This document shows, in pieces, positions 50,774 through 63,052 of a stretch of DNA of 64,000 nt; position 1 is the stretch's first letter; every line of letters begins with the position of its first letter. The position numbers were made by a program, and so were the translations under genes. The notes below the pieces were generated by a model. The model was not told where the DNA came from. It saw only the letters and a list, made by a program, of their open reading frames with translations, and made no database searches. Origin of the DNA: Citrus sinensis (Eukaryota; Streptophyta; Magnoliopsida; Sapindales; Rutaceae); contig NC_068556.1 of the NCBI RefSeq assembly GCF_022201045.2, positions 4,628,001 through 4,692,000 on the forward strand, read 5' to 3'.

Positions 50774-53700
50774 TCTTTTTGAAAAGGGCAAGCAGGAAGA
50801 AATGGCGCACAACCACAAAGTGTTTCTGTTTGTGCAGAGAAGATATTTACTAGAACAGCAAAATGAGTTAATGGATACTCATCAGCTCAGTTATCCTGAC
50901 AACCCTCAAATTTGAATGCAATAGTAATTAAACAACATGAAACAGATGAACCAGCCACCAAAAAAGCAATCAGCTATATATAAACATCGGCATACAGAAA
51001 AATATTGATAGAAAAAATAATCCTAAAAGGGATGATAAATTGAGCAGCTGTGCAGGGAAAGATGTCAAACCTTCTGAAGGACATTCAAATATGCAACAAG
51101 TGCTTTTGCATCCCCCTCTTGAAAATCTGGTAAAAGGGCCCCACCAGTTTGAAGAGATTGTTTGAACTTTTCATCATAAATTGATAAGCAATCAAACAAT
51201 GTTCTCCACCCAATGGAGCGGAATGCTTTACCCTGGAGCAACTCATAAACCTTTGAAGCACCTTCTTGACTAGAAGCCTGAAAAGAACATCATATCAAGG
51301 AATCGAGTATAAGCATCAAAACAGAGGGTAAATAGGCATGTCTCACATATTTAATTACAATATTTTCCTACCAAGGTACTCAGCATTTTCAAGAAGGCCA
51401 CAAGTGTTTGAAAATTTGTATGATCCTCTCCCGCAAAAACCACAAATGTCCACAGGACATCATTGCCAGACAATAGCTCTGGTTCCTTCTGAAATTTGTT
51501 TCAATTACAGTATCATCATAACAAAATAAGCAAATGATGTAGCAAGATAGCATGAAATTTAAAAAAAAAAAATTAATTAATTAATTAATTGTTACAGCAG
51601 AAAGTTATTGATATAGAAGAGACTCAGGATATTTTGATGCAATTAATACCAGTTACAAATCAAATGAAAACTTAAGTCTAAAGAAAAAGTTTCCGAATTT
51701 ACAATAGAGGAGCTTATTTAAGCGTCACATAACCAACAAGTGTGAATGAAGAGAAATTTAAAAATTGTACATAAAGTTTTGGAAAATTGACAAATCAGTG
51801 TTGTAGGCTTAGTCCAAACAGCGAATTTTTTTTGTTCAAACAACAGTCTAAAACTTAAATTCTTTCAACATTTACTTAGATTGCTAATATACTAAACTAA
51901 GAAGAAACAAGACTACATTCTTTAGTTTGAAATTCTTTCAGTGCCACATTTATTGTAAAACAAACCTGATAAATTTCACTGACAAATTCCAAGAGAGAGA
52001 CAAAAGGCAAAGGGCCTATTTCAGTATCCTGTTGAGAAGGCAAGTTGCTATCATGCACAAAATCATGTGATCCAGCTATACGATATGAATTAAGCACACT
52101 CATGGCTTTATCCTTTGATTCTTTGACCTATAAAATAGAATAAAAAAGCTTTATCAAAGTAATAACAATCATAATTCAAGATAAATCTCTTCAAGACCAA
52201 CACACGCAGAAGAGCAGAAGAAGATCTGGGTTCCATGCATGAAGCGTTAATGTATTAAAATTAGCTGACACCAGGTCACAGAGACAGCAAGTTCCTGTTT
52301 TTTGTCACAGAAACTAAATCATCTTTGAATTTGTAGACATGAATTCCAAATGCTACAAAAGGGATACTAATAGTATTAGAAAGGAACTACCAAAAAAAGC
52401 AATAAAAAATTGACAGATATCTGAGATAATTTAGTGGCATATTCATTTGATAGACATTTTAGTTGTCCTCCAAATAATACCATCTAAAGTGTCAATTTAC
52501 AATAGAGTAGGAACCAGAAGAATTCAGCTGACCTTGTCCCTAGCAAGTTGGTGAGATAGGAAGCAAGTAATCAGCTTGTGCAAGTAAGCATTATTCATGT
52601 AGACCATATCCTCGTCATCGTTCTGTAGACATTAAAAATAGACAACAGCTTTTAAACTATTCCAATGGCTAATCAACTATTACAAGTATCAACATGTCCA
52701 CCACATGATAGACAAGAAACCAAAAAATGACCATTATCCCATATTGAGAAACTAAATCTCAATATGTATAACCTAGAGTGCACAATTTGCTTAAAAGGGA
52801 GGAGAAATAAACAAAAGTGCTACCAGACCAAACAACATTAGAAGATGGGAACAATAAATGGCATGAATGTGGGAAAAAAAAATTGTTACCAGAAAATTTA
52901 CTAGAGAAGAAATTTAGTAAGATAACCCAGAGACACGGGATCAAGAACGCACCAGCAGTGCAAAATAAAATAGTTTCAACAGTATGATATATGAACTTTC
53001 CAAAACATCCGGCATAGAGTCAATGACCCAGCACAAACATGCAAATGACTTTTAAAGGATACATTTCACAGTCAAATGGAGCAAATAACCATAGTTGCAA
53101 TATTAAGAAAGCACTTGAGTAATTTTCAAGTTGTTGAACTATAAAGAAAACAATTGTCTTGAAGGTGCCTTATTAAGAAATGAATTTTTTTTAACAAAAA
53201 TAATTAGATGACGAAAACAGACCTGGTAGGCAGCAGTTCGTAGAGCTTTATCAAGTAAAAACTGGAAAACATTATTCGAGAAAATTGTTTCCAGACATGA
53301 GCGTATATTACTCAATTCACTAGATGAAGAACTTGAAACTGTTTCCCTTGCAGCAATCTCATCATGTATCAGCATCAAGTGTACAGCCCAAGCAAGCCTT
53401 ACGCCACCAACAAAGCCCTCCACAATTGGATCACTTCCTGTGGCCATCACCTAAAGCAAGGAAAATCATCAGCAACTAGCAAATCATCAAATATGAAAGG
53501 TTACCACGAATGGCTAGGAAAATTTCCATAATTGTTAATCTTACAATTTCATGAAACTCCTTCCTAAAAGAAGCATCACGGGACAGAACAGATGATTTAT
53601 CAGGTACTGTACTCAGAGCATCTGATATGAAAGCAATGACAAGAGAAAAGAGAAGGCTAAATGTAATCTGCATTGGAGGAGGAAAGGAAAAATATAAGAT

Positions 53701-56700
53701 TAAGTGGCAAGGCAAAAAAGTTTGAAAACACAAGTCCATGTTTGTAAAGATACATGCAGCACTGCAAACAAACAAGCAGTACATATCCATACAGTCAACA
53801 AAAACAAAAGGCATGCCTGATGCTTCAAGGTGTCATTGTTCTCACTAAGTTCTGCAGCGCTGTCCTTTAAAGCAGAAAAGGCATCCTTTACGTCTTTTGG
53901 ACCTGCAACAAGCAAATTTTACAATGTAAGTGCATAATACCATAAAATTATTCTCCTTCAAGCAGAAACAACAAAGCATCCGTAAGAGAGATGAGTCCAT
54001 TCATAATGCTGAAAACATCTTGAGTCCATTCATAATGCTAGAAAAACTAACTTAATGTCATGGTGAGAGGCAGCAATATTTGTCACCTGTCCTGGTAACT
54101 TAGCTTCTAGAGTGAGAAAGGAGAGTAGAAAGTCAATGATACTGTAACAAATTATTAGTTCTTGATTAAGAAGATCCTACCAAAACCCTGAAATACTAGA
54201 ACTCAGAGGTAATTACATAAGTTGGAGGCACTGACATCAAACTAACATACCACAAACCTTCATCAAACACAATAGAACATGTAAACCCATCAAAAGTTTT
54301 TGTCACTTACTTGTCCGCACAACCAGAACAGAGAGGACAAGGCAGTGTCCAAGTATTAGTCTTTCCCTATAAACCACAGCTCTGCGCTCAACAAGAGCTC
54401 CTCTAGAATCAAGAACATAGCGCTCACAGAGGGGACCACCCAAACCAGTAGGTTCTTCTCGATTGAGTTCCTAAAACCAAACCAAAAAAAAAAATTGTGT
54501 CAAATTCTAATTTGATTTTTTAAATTCAATACAATATTAAATTAAATAATAGGAGATTGTAAATGAATGTTTATTTCCCACACCCACTCTCTTAACATTG
54601 TTGGAACAAAATTTAAGATCGTATGCCTTGATATGAAAATATTTTATACATGAAGCCACAGTTTGATTCATATGTAAGTCTTTTTATCGATACAAATTTA
54701 ATGTTAAACAGAGACCAATTCTCGTATTTGGTTCACGAAACAAAGAACCACACCAAGAAATGCATGAAACAATGCTGCAAGTGGACTCCTATGATCAACA
54801 TTGGATTCTAATGCTGAGGTAGAAGAGGATAGTATTCCAAGGATTTGGAGATGTATCTATAAAATTAGAAGTGCAGCTTGAAAGATGTCAAAAAATCAGA
54901 ATATGGTAGCTTACAGGTTAACAAGTTGCTACCAGAAGTTTAAATTTATCACATAAATTCAAACCTTAACAAAGTGAAAATAAAATATATTATAAACTTC
55001 CAGCCAAGACTATGAACTCTGAACAGCATGACAAATAGAGTTGCTCCATGAACAACTTTGAAATAACTTTAATACCCAGAACACTTTGCCATCCAACACT
55101 GACAAGGTTATGAGTATATTAAAGAAAGCTATTTTAAACAATAAGTATAAAATCAAGTCCATGATAGAAACGATCAATCAACACAAAAGCTGAGACTTTC
55201 CATTGCCAAGAATATAAAAGTAGACATTGCACTAATAATTTAAAAATATATATATATTATAAACCCATTAGCCTATTTCATCAGCCAAACAAAGATGATT
55301 CGCTCAAGGAATTTTAGAAGGGACTAAAGAAAGCAAAGCAGAAATGGACTACCTGAATGACATGTACAACTAAGTAGCCCCCCCCCCCCCCCCCCCCGGT
55401 TTCCAAAAATCATGAAATACTGCATCCAGAAAATCTCAGTACAAGACAATGACCCATAAACCACTCAGAAATTCTTCACATTTACAAGGCATAACGTAAA
55501 AGGGAACATCAAATTGGTTCAAACCTTCATAAGGGAAATCAGCCGCTGCCTAAGCCCTGTGTTAACAAGATCTTCCAAATACTTCTGAATGTCAACCACA
55601 ATATCTTCTTCAAGTCCCTGATCAAGCACAACAGCCTACAAAAGTATCATAGTAACAATTCTTGGCAGAGATTGATGAAAGGCCAACTAAAACTGTATTG
55701 GACAAGGATGGTTGATAGGGTTACAGAAAGGAACCTACTCTGAATAGTATATAAAGAGCTGTTATTAGATCTCGTCTCTCAGTGTACCAGAGTCCAGATG
55801 CAAGACGTAAGATTTCTATAGGATCTCGGCCCATCAGACCGCACTAGAAATAGAAGAAAATTTAAAAACATAAATTCAGTTAAAATATGATAATAAGCTG
55901 TATAAGTCACAGAAAAATATGAGTAGCAAATAGATCATACCTCTTGATTGGCAGAAACAAGCAAACGAACGCAGTCTACTTCATTGAGATGGAGGTCATC
56001 ACTCAATTTCAATGCCTATAATAATTTTTAAAAAAAACCAAAAAATCAAAATAAAAACAGTAATAAAGATAACATAGGAAATTGAATCAAATACTGTAAA
56101 GTCTGCAAAGCATGGTTCCCTCGAGATTCAACACTAAGTCAAGCACCATACGCAAATAATCCAGAATAACAAAATCAATTCAAATGCAATAAAGGGGGTG
56201 AACTAGAGAATAAACTTTCATGAATATGGTATAAAACAGAACTTAAAAAATAGTGATATCTACACAAGCAAAAGCAAATAACTTTCAAAACACTATTAGT
56301 TCCAGAAGAAAAATGTTTACATTTACTAATTAATCAAACAGTTCAATGAAACTAGACCTGAATGAACATCAAACTGAAGACACACAACCATAAAGTCAAA
56401 TCATAAGTGCAACGACCACAAGAACCATTAAATGTCTAAAGAATTAAGAGCAGATTGCAGTGGATTCAGGGACCAAGTGCAATATTAAGAATAGAGATCA
56501 GCTTGAAATTGTGTGAGAATGAATAATTTTCAAACACAGGGAGTAAAAGCAAAAGACCCATGTATCCAAAAAATGCTCCTTTTAAATTCTTTTTACATTT
56601 TTCTATATTTGAATCTTCCAGGTTTTTGTTTTCCTACTGTTGTTCAGTAATGTTATACACTTAATACTTTTTATATATAATTGTTAGTCTTCTTTCAATC

Positions 56701-57728
56701 AATGAATAAAATTTTCAGTTCTCACTACTAAGTTTCTCCATATTCTGCATTTATGTTCTCATCCTTTATACTATGAATTGGATATGCATATGTTATCTTC
56801 ATTTATTAGATTTGATTAATCATTAAAACCTTTATCAAATAATCAAAAATGTTTTTTGTGTCAAACAAATCCTTTAGATGTTTCCAACAAAAAGCTTTTG
56901 AATTTAAAAAAAAAAAATCATTTAGGAACTGAAATAATATATACCAATGAAGCTAATGAAAGAAAGTTTATAATTCCAAAGTGGATTTTCTTTTTCCTTT
57001 GACAATGTGGTTGGCAATGAATTCCCACAATAGACGAGAGTGCAAGCACTCCATTTCAACATTTGCGCCTTCTAATGTAAAATATATGAAGGACTCCACA
57101 ATCTTAATGCTATCTCAATGATGAAGAATTTAACACCAATTGATAAGCTATTTTGAAACAAAAAATGGCAATTAAAAATACACAAACAGTTCAGCTATTG
57201 CGAATCCATTAATAACAACATAGTAAGGAGACATCCCAAAGAATCTCTTTCGATCCAGAAGCAACTATTTCTCCGAACAGCTGATCCAATGCGAGACAAT
57301 GTGTGCTAGGTTAAACAATGGCATTATAATATGAAAGGGACATATCAGTCAAAAAATTTAACACGGTAACAAAGCTTACAATCTGAACATCCTGATCATC
57401 GAGCGAAATAGGCGGTGAATCCGGAAGCCTAACTTCTCTCGACTGCACTTGTGCTCTGTCAGACGGTTTAGGAGGCTAAAAAGGTAAAACAAAAATAAAT
57501 AAAAAATTAAACTAACATTTTCTTTTTTTTTCTTTTTTTCTTTTTTGTGAGTTGCAGGGAAGCAAAAGAAAAGAAAAGAAAGTATACCGGATAGGAGAGG
57601 AGGGACTTAAAAGACGAAAGAGAGTTGTGAATGGCGTGAATCAGCTCGATTCGTTGAGCTGGCGACGGAGGCGAAGGACCGAGGAGTGCGGATTCGATTG
57701 TGGCGAGAAGTTGCTTTGTTGACACCAT
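36124..57728 (-). CDS. NUP205: Nuclear pore complex protein NUP205
   Basis: Large alpha-solenoid scaffold of the inner ring of the nuclear pore, partner of NUP93/NUP155 in other species. I resolved 45 exons, minus strand, 5' to 3': 57728-57588, 57475-57380, 56015-55941, 55843-55739, 55635-55525, 54470-54311, 53902-53817, 53667-53545, 53450-53223, 52622-52533, 52127-51966, 51488-51372, 51277-51071, 50542-50441, 50325-50182, 48463-48333, 48244-48125, 47810-47693, 46978-46781, 46559-46441, 46344-46194, 46096-45984, 45898-45817, 45669-45583, 45448-45371, 44826-44623, 43813-43721, 43644-43531, 43408-43238, 43100-43045, 42968-42896, 42800-42610, 42526-42400, 42294-42217, 41475-41311, 40879-40715, 40637-40500, 39982-39839, 39507-39385, 39297-39202, 39084-38947, 38847-38747, 37204-37085, 36876-36744, 36207-36124. 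They sum to 5658 nt, 1885 aa, no internal stop. The N-terminus MVSTKQLLATIESALLGPSP, and blocks such as LGHCLVLSVLVVRT and RDASFRKEFHEI, match plant NUP205 (Arabidopsis At5g51200, about 1838 aa, from memory). Two introns use GC donors. The protein appears intact; no enzymatic motif is expected. Confidence 0.97.
36470..36644 (-). mobile_element. tRNA-derived SINE in the last intron of NUP205, with 10-bp target-site duplication
   Basis: ccaattggaa occurs at 36470-36479 and 36635-36644, framing 155 bp. Read on the minus strand (sense to NUP205), the body starts CCCCTCCGGGTGTAGCTCAG, with a tRNA-like A box (TGTAGCTCAGCGG, about 36611-36623). About 35 nt later comes a B-box-like GAGTTCAAG (about 36571-36579). 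It ends in an A-rich tail (AAGAAGAAAAAAAA) against the duplication. This architecture is that of a plant SINE. It lies between exons 44 and 45. Confidence 0.8.
38656..38668 (+). repeat. G13 homopolymer tract
   Basis: Thirteen G preceded by T7-G5-T in an intron of NUP205 (C-rich in the pre-mRNA). A less pure G-rich run lies at about 39611-39628. Confidence 0.8.
42295..42399 (-). other. GC-AG intron of NUP205 (intron 33)
   Basis: Exon 33 ends CTCCAGAAG and the intron begins GCACGTAG; the acceptor is TTCCAG before ATTGATAAAG. The reading frame (...LDLQK|IDKEQ...) joins only at this GC. The nearest GT, four bases further, would bring in a stop codon straight after the junction. Confidence 0.85.
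44183..44250. repeat. 44-bp tandem repeat related to the intron-18 insert
   Basis: actaataacatgcatgtg recurs at 44183 and 44227 in intron 26. The first unit continues ctttgttccaagctttgtg, which is shared with one mismatch with about 47537-47571 in intron 18. No gene function. Confidence 0.7.
47190..47335 (-). mobile_element. Probable second SINE, intron 18 of NUP205
   Basis: On the minus strand a TAGTTGAGAAG motif (fits the A-box consensus TRGYNNARNNG, about 47318-47328) is followed about 30 nt later by GGGTTTGATTTC (B-box-like with one or two mismatches). The segment ends in an AT-rich AAAATAAAGAAAAAA tail. No target-site duplication was found, so the ends are approximate. Confidence 0.45.
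47461..47590. mobile_element. Mini-insertion with hairpin, flanked by 12-bp direct repeats, intron 18 of NUP205
   Basis: gcataactgttt occurs at 47461-47472 and 47579-47590. The ~106 bp between contain a near-perfect inverted repeat, with arms 47479-47504 and 47519-47544 (24 of 26 positions pair) and a 14-nt loop, followed by the ~35-bp motif also present in intron 26. It has the shape of a small MITE-like or snap-back insertion. Confidence 0.5.
48943..49180. repeat. 146-bp tandem duplication in intron 15 of NUP205
   Basis: ctatgaaaagcaaacatcttt begins at 48943 and 49089, and the following ~85 bp align with a few changes. The intron is the longest in the gene (1718 bp) and otherwise unremarkable. 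Confidence 0.75.
50739..50773 (+). repeat. G7-T10-G18 homopolymer block
   Basis: Seven G, ten T and eighteen G in succession within intron 13 of NUP205. The pre-mRNA would carry C18-A10-C7. Confidence 0.85.
53668..53816 (-). other. GC-AG intron of NUP205 (intron 7)
   Basis: Exon 7 ends GAAGCATCAG and the intron begins GCATGCC; the acceptor is CCAATGCAG before ATTACATTT. No GT occurs close by, and the frame (...NDTLKHQ|ITFSLLF...) agrees with plant NUP205 as I recall it. Confidence 0.85.
55378..55397 (+). repeat. C20 homopolymer tract
   Basis: Twenty C in intron 5 of NUP205. The pre-mRNA would carry G20. Confidence 0.85.
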
Positions 57729-57853
57729 TTGTGGATTTTCTGGTTCTTTCCCACTATGTTGAAACCCTGGGATTCAGAGAAAGCATAGAGCATGACAATT
57801 TGGGGACAAATTGGGCGGGAAATGGGGACGAGTTGAGCGTGTGGAGTGATGTA

Positions 57854-57867
57854 AAACCCTATATAAA
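57854..57867 (-). promoter_or_regulatory. TATA box and telo-box of NUP205
   Basis: On the minus strand TTTATATAG lies about 130 bp before the ATG. Overlapping it, the plus strand reads AAACCCTA, a telo-box motif frequent in promoters of housekeeping and translation-related plant genes. Transcription would begin near 57830. Confidence 0.5.
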
Positions 57868-58925
57868 GCCCTAACAGTTGTTTTTGTTCCTAGTCTGCTC
57901 TTCCGGGTCCAATAGACAGTGAAAGGGAAGCGGAAGCATATAAGTAAGTAGTAACTACTAAACGATTTTCACTTACATTTGAGTGCGGGGGCCGGTAACA
58001 ACTTTTTTTTTTTTTTAAATTACATTATAATAATGTTCTTATTATAATTTATATTATACGAGGTTTACCATTAATATTTATAATATAATTACAGAAATTA
58101 ATTTATATTAATTTTTATATAGTATTATTTATATTTTATATATTTTTAAAAAAAAATTATCTTCATTTATTTATATACCATAATTAAAAAAGAAAATTTT
58201 TTTTTTCTATTTTTTCCTACACCTTCTAAAAAAAAAGAGAAGTAAAATGAAGGATTTCAAACTTGAGTCTTGTCACGGAAAACCCCTTCACAAGACAAGA
58301 CCACATCCCATTCTATGCGAGAGTTTATATTTTATTGTTTTGCTTTGGTCGTTAATAGTTTGATCATTTTCAGACAACAGTAGATAGAAACAACGCTCAT
58401 AACGTGTCCTATTAAAAGCAAGAATGAAAGAAATGTAAGGCCTAAGCCATCCGCACCAAAATAAATGAATTTTTTTTTAAATTAAACCACTAATAGAACT
58501 TGATTGTATTATAAAATATATGTATATCCACATCTTATATTGTAATATAATTGTATATTGTAATTATAAGTGCTAAAGATATAGTAACTAACACTGCGCC
58601 ATGTATCCATACATATTACAAAAATCATCCAAAAATAAATGAAAATATTATGTATTTCGACTAGTGTAAATTCAACGTACCATTATTTGAGAGTCATGAA
58701 ATAATCGTATGAAACCCAGAAAAAGGTTATTGATCCAAACCGAAAATATAATAATTAGTGGCACTTGATTACTAACAAAATCATGTGCCCAAAAGTTGAA
58801 TAAAGTAAAATAATCATTATGAACCTAACGATGAACAAAAAAAAGCATGATGACTGAACCATAGATATTTAGATCTAAGATTTTAACCAAAAATGTCAAG
58901 TTGTTCTCTGTAGCACCAGCCAGAT
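57868..58925. other. NUP205 upstream spacer
   Basis: AT-rich, with a T14 run near 58003 and further poly-A/T. No gene is seen. A ggatttcaaacttgagtc phrase near 58253 loosely resembles a B box, but no complete retroposon could be defined. Confidence 0.4.
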
Positions 58926-59341
58926 GACATGACATCTATATATTTCCTCACAAACAATGTCTCATCTTCTATGTTGAATTCCAAATAATTCTAATAAAAG
59001 TTTTTTTTAGTTTTAATAATTACATGGAATAATAATTACTACAATTGTAATTACAAAAAAAAAATTAAAAAAATATATAAATGAATCAAACATTTGAATC
59101 CCAATTGTTACGGGTCACTCATCTATTAGATGATGAATATTCTCAAATCCAAGGCCAATCCATCATATTTAAATTTTATATTCAGCATCCAATTTGATCC
59201 AATCACTTATTGAAATCCAATATAATTCAAACCAATGAAAAGTGAAATGAAATTTGCTATGATCCGATCAATGTGATGAAAACAAAAATTTTCAAATAAA
59301 AATCATCGACTGCACTTCGGAGTTCTGATTTCTAACTACTA

Positions 59342-59381
59342 GTGTGTGTGTGTGTGTGTGCGCACACGCGCGCGTGCATAT
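59342..59381. repeat. 40-nt strictly alternating purine-pyrimidine tract
   Basis: (GT)n is followed by gcgcacacgcgcgcgtgcatat with no break in alternation, a sequence type prone to Z-DNA. It occupies the dinucleotide slot of the first array unit. Confidence 0.9.
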
Positions 59382-59483
59382 CAACTTCTTTAATATCTCA
59401 TGACTCGTGCTTTTTATTATAATATGGTTGGAGAAAACTACAATTGAAATTTGAATATTTTTAATTTATAATATGTATTATTA

Positions 59484-59509
59484 TTGTTGTTGTTGTTGTT
59501 GTTGTTGTT
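59484..59509 (+). repeat. (TTG)n microsatellite
   Basis: About nine TTG units in the trinucleotide slot of array unit 1. Unit 2 has (ATT)n at the matching place. Confidence 0.9.
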
Positions 59510-60159
59510 ATTTATACTTATGCAAAATTAGGTTTTAATTTTTTTAAGAAAAAAAAAGCTTTATTTTTTTATAATGTGTAATACAAAGACAACTACAATG
59601 AAGATAACTCGTTGTATTTTAGTTATTCGACAAGAAGACATGTCGTTTTCCTGAAACGACATGCCGTCCTCATAATTCACATGCAACTGCCATGCAGAAA
59701 AGTATGCACTGATGCATACTATTTCTAACTCGTCGTTTACGCTATAACAAAGAACTTGAAGTCGTTTGGCATATAAGGAGAAAGATAATATGACATCTGT
59801 GTATTTCCTTTTAAACAACAAACGACGAGTCACCTTTATGTTGAATTCCACATTATTTTAATGATTTTTTTTTAATTTTAACAATTACATGGAATAATGA
59901 TCATTACAATTATAATTGCTAAAAAAAAAGAGCGAGTCGAATACTTGAGTCCCAATTATTGTGGGTCACTCATTTATTAGATAATGAGTTTTATAATTTG
60001 AAAATTGCTTATTTACCGTCCAGTTGATTTATTACTCAAATCTTAATATTTATTATAGTAAAATTTCTTGTATTTTTTATTATTATATGGTTGGAAAAAA
60101 AAACAACACTTAAAATTTGAATACTTTTAATTTATACTCTGTATTATTACTACTACCAC

Positions 60160-60160
<1 letters not shown>

Positions 60161-60199
<39 letters not shown>
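60161..60199 (+). repeat. (ATT)n microsatellite
   Basis: About 13 ATT units in the trinucleotide slot of array unit 2. Confidence 0.9.
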
Positions 60200-61437
60200 A
60201 GGTTTTAATTTTTTTGGGAAAATAAGGTTTTATCTTTCTAGAGTGATCAATACAAAGAAGACTACAATGAAGATGACTCGTCGTTTTATTCCATAAGAAG
60301 TCATGTTGTTTTCCTGAATAATTCAATCAGCAAACATGTGGAAATGGTATGCACTGGGAAACCTCAAGTTGTTCAGCATTAAACAAATAAACAACATGAC
60401 ATCTTCTTATTTCCTCATAAACAACTTGTCATCTTCTGTGTTGAATTTCACATGATTTTAATGAATTTTTTTTAATTTTAATAATAATAGAGTATAATAA
60501 TCATTACAACTGTAACTACAAAAAAATTAAAAAAAAAAACGAGTGAGTCAAACACTTGAGTCCCAACTTTTGCGGGTCACTCATCTATCAGATAATGAGT
60601 ATTCTCAAATCCAAGTACAATCCATCATATATTGAATTTTACATTTTGCATCCAATTCGATCGAATTACATATTGAAATCCAACATAATCCAAACCAATG
60701 AAAAGTGAAATCTATTTGCTCCGATCAAATCAATGGAATAAAACAAAAATTACAAATAAAAATCATCAATTGCACTCTAAAGTTTTGACTACTAGTGATT
60801 GACACACACACTCACACATCAACCTCTTCAATATTCCATGACTCTTGTTTTTTATTATAATATAGTTACAAAAGAACAACAGTTGAAATTTGAATATTTT
60901 TAATTTGTATTATTATTATTTACACTTATTTTTTTAGAGTGTTCCATACAAAGAAAACTACAACAAAGATGACACATCGTTTTTTGGTTATTCATCATGA
61001 CGTCGTGTCATTTTCTCGAAATTAGGTTAAACAACATGTCATCCTTATAATGTACATAGTGGAAATATTGTTGACTCGTCATCTTCTATGTTAAATTCTG
61101 CATGATTTTAAGACAAGTTTTTTTTAACAACTACATGGAATAATAATCATTACAATTGTAATTGCAAAAAAAGAAATACGAGTGAGTCGAACACTTTAGT
61201 CTCAACTATTGCAGGTCACTCATTTGTTAGATGATGAGTTTTTCTCAAATCCAAATCCAATTCATCATATATTGGACTTTATATTTTGCATCCAATCCGA
61301 TCCAATCACTTATTAAAATCCAATATAATCTAATCCAATGAAAAGTGAAATTTAATTTGTTCTGATCCCATCAATGCGATTAAAACAAAAATTTACAAAT
61401 AAAAATTGTCAATTACATTCCGAATTTTTGATTACTA

Positions 61438-61443
<6 letters not shown>

Positions 61444-61489
<46 letters not shown>

Positions 61490-61516
61490 CATACATACAT
61501 ACATACATATATATAA
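61444..61516 (+). repeat. (CA)n microsatellite followed by ACAT repeats
   Basis: About 20 CA units then tagacatacatacatacat and TA repeats, in the dinucleotide slot of the last array unit. Confidence 0.9.
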
Positions 61517-62962
61517 AATGTATGAATGAGTAGAAATATTAGGGGACAAGTGTAAGTCAAGCGGCTACTGTGATAATAAAAGGATCATCAAACTTATTAG
61601 TAAACCAATTTTTAGCTGAGTTTATTTTTAGATCATTTTTATATATTTTTTAATTACATCGCAGATTATTTATATATATATTTTTAATTACATTGCATCC
61701 CATCTCTCTCGACCCTCAATTTAAACACACTACTTGAATTGGAACCCACGAGCTCTTACTTTCACTATAAGTGACTGTTTGGTATAGTTTATACAGTAGC
61801 TATAAGTGTTTATTCAATCTCATAAGTTTTTTTTTAAATTTTTTGTTATTGTTTGGTTGTTTTGCACTATAAGTTATTTGCCCCTACTAGTAAAAGTTCA
61901 TATTTTGGATTTTTGGAAGTAGAAATAGAAAAGTCTTTTTAAAATATTAAAATATCATTTACTTATTTAACAATTTTATTTTATTTATTTCATAACATAA
62001 CTTTATAAAAACTTTTATATTAAAATACTTTTATAATTTTTAATAAAAACTCTCATTAATAATCAAATATCTAAATTTTTTTAATAAAGACTCCACTTGT
62101 ATAAATTCTACCAACAAAAGCTCAATAAGTGTGAAAGCGATTGAGTTTAGTTATCTTATTTCAAAAAAAAAAAAGAGTTATTCATATGGAAACAAATCAT
62201 CAGGCCAGGCTTGGGCTTTGTAAAGCCCGGCGGGAGCCCAATAGGAATGACATCACAATTAAGTGTTGTTTTTTATTTTTAAAAAAGGAAAAATTGCTGT
62301 CAGAGCAAGGCCTAAGGGCTCAATCTCCAACTGAGCACTCCAACAAAAATCTGACCAGCCGACCAAGACTGACAGTATGCTTCCCAGAATCCAGCCCAGA
62401 AAATTTTTTGACCCAGTTAATCATGAGGTCTACGTAAGTTACATTATCAATAAGAAGCCAAAAAAAAGTGGAACGAAGTTGTAGAATGATCTTTGGATTT
62501 AACTCTATTCTCTTTCTTTCTCCATTAATAAATCATCAACCACCACTAAAATCTTACTAATGAGAGAATCTTGACCTTATGATATTGGATTAACTAAATT
62601 AGGTTTTACTTTTGATTGGTTTGAAATGTTTTGGATTTTAATAAGTTGTCAGGTCAGATTCAATCCCAAGTATAAAATCTAATATACAACGGATTGGGTT
62701 CGGATTTGAGAAAAATCTAACGGATTTTAACTATTGAACTCCCCCTACTACAAAAATATATTTAGATAACTGAAATTTATTATCTTGTTATCGTCACCAT
62801 AATTATAATTATGGTTTTAATTGTAATTAATAGTTGTAGTTGTACATAAGAATTGCTACTACAAGTACTATTAAAAATTGAGAAACAAATTTATTGGATG
62901 GTAAATAAGTAATTTTCAAATTATAAAATTTGTGATCAAGATTGAAGATTATAATTTTGACG

Positions 62963-63052
62963 TAATGTGACATCATGAGAACAAGTTTCTAACTATTGAA
63001 GTGATTGTAATGTGACATTATGAGAACAAGTTTCTAACTATTGAAGTGATTT
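62963..63052. repeat. 45-bp tandem duplication
   Basis: Two head-to-tail copies beginning taatgtgacat(c/t)atgag differ at a single base (C in the first, T in the second) over about 44 positions, so the duplication is recent. Confidence 0.9.

Larger units (their letters stand above)
58926..61530. repeat. Array of four diverged 0.6-0.86-kb tandem repeats with internal microsatellites
   Basis: The phrase gacatct...tatttcct...(t)gttgaattcca starts at about 58931, 59792 and 60398, and a shortened copy begins near 61038. Each unit continues with acatggaataat, a poly-A, gagtcccaa(c/t)t(a/g)ttg(c)gggtcactcat, tccaatccatcat and aaccaatgaaaagtgaaat. It then has a dinucleotide repeat and finally a trinucleotide repeat after gaatatttttaattta. 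Unit length varies (861, 606, about 650 bp). No coding sequence is present; the minus-strand frame at 59561-59851 lies across repeat sequence. Confidence 0.85.

Noticed and set aside
50670-50915. 81-codon plus-strand frame with polyglycine
   Set aside because: It is made by the G7-T10-G18 block in a NUP205 intron.
58003-58320. Poly-T-headed segment resembling the retroposon at 34642
   Set aside because: No direct repeats were found around it and the B-box resemblance is weak.
58926-61530. Possible CRISPR-like or satellite array
   Set aside because: Units are 0.6-0.86 kb and diverged, with microsatellites. This is a plant tandem duplication, not a short regularly spaced array.
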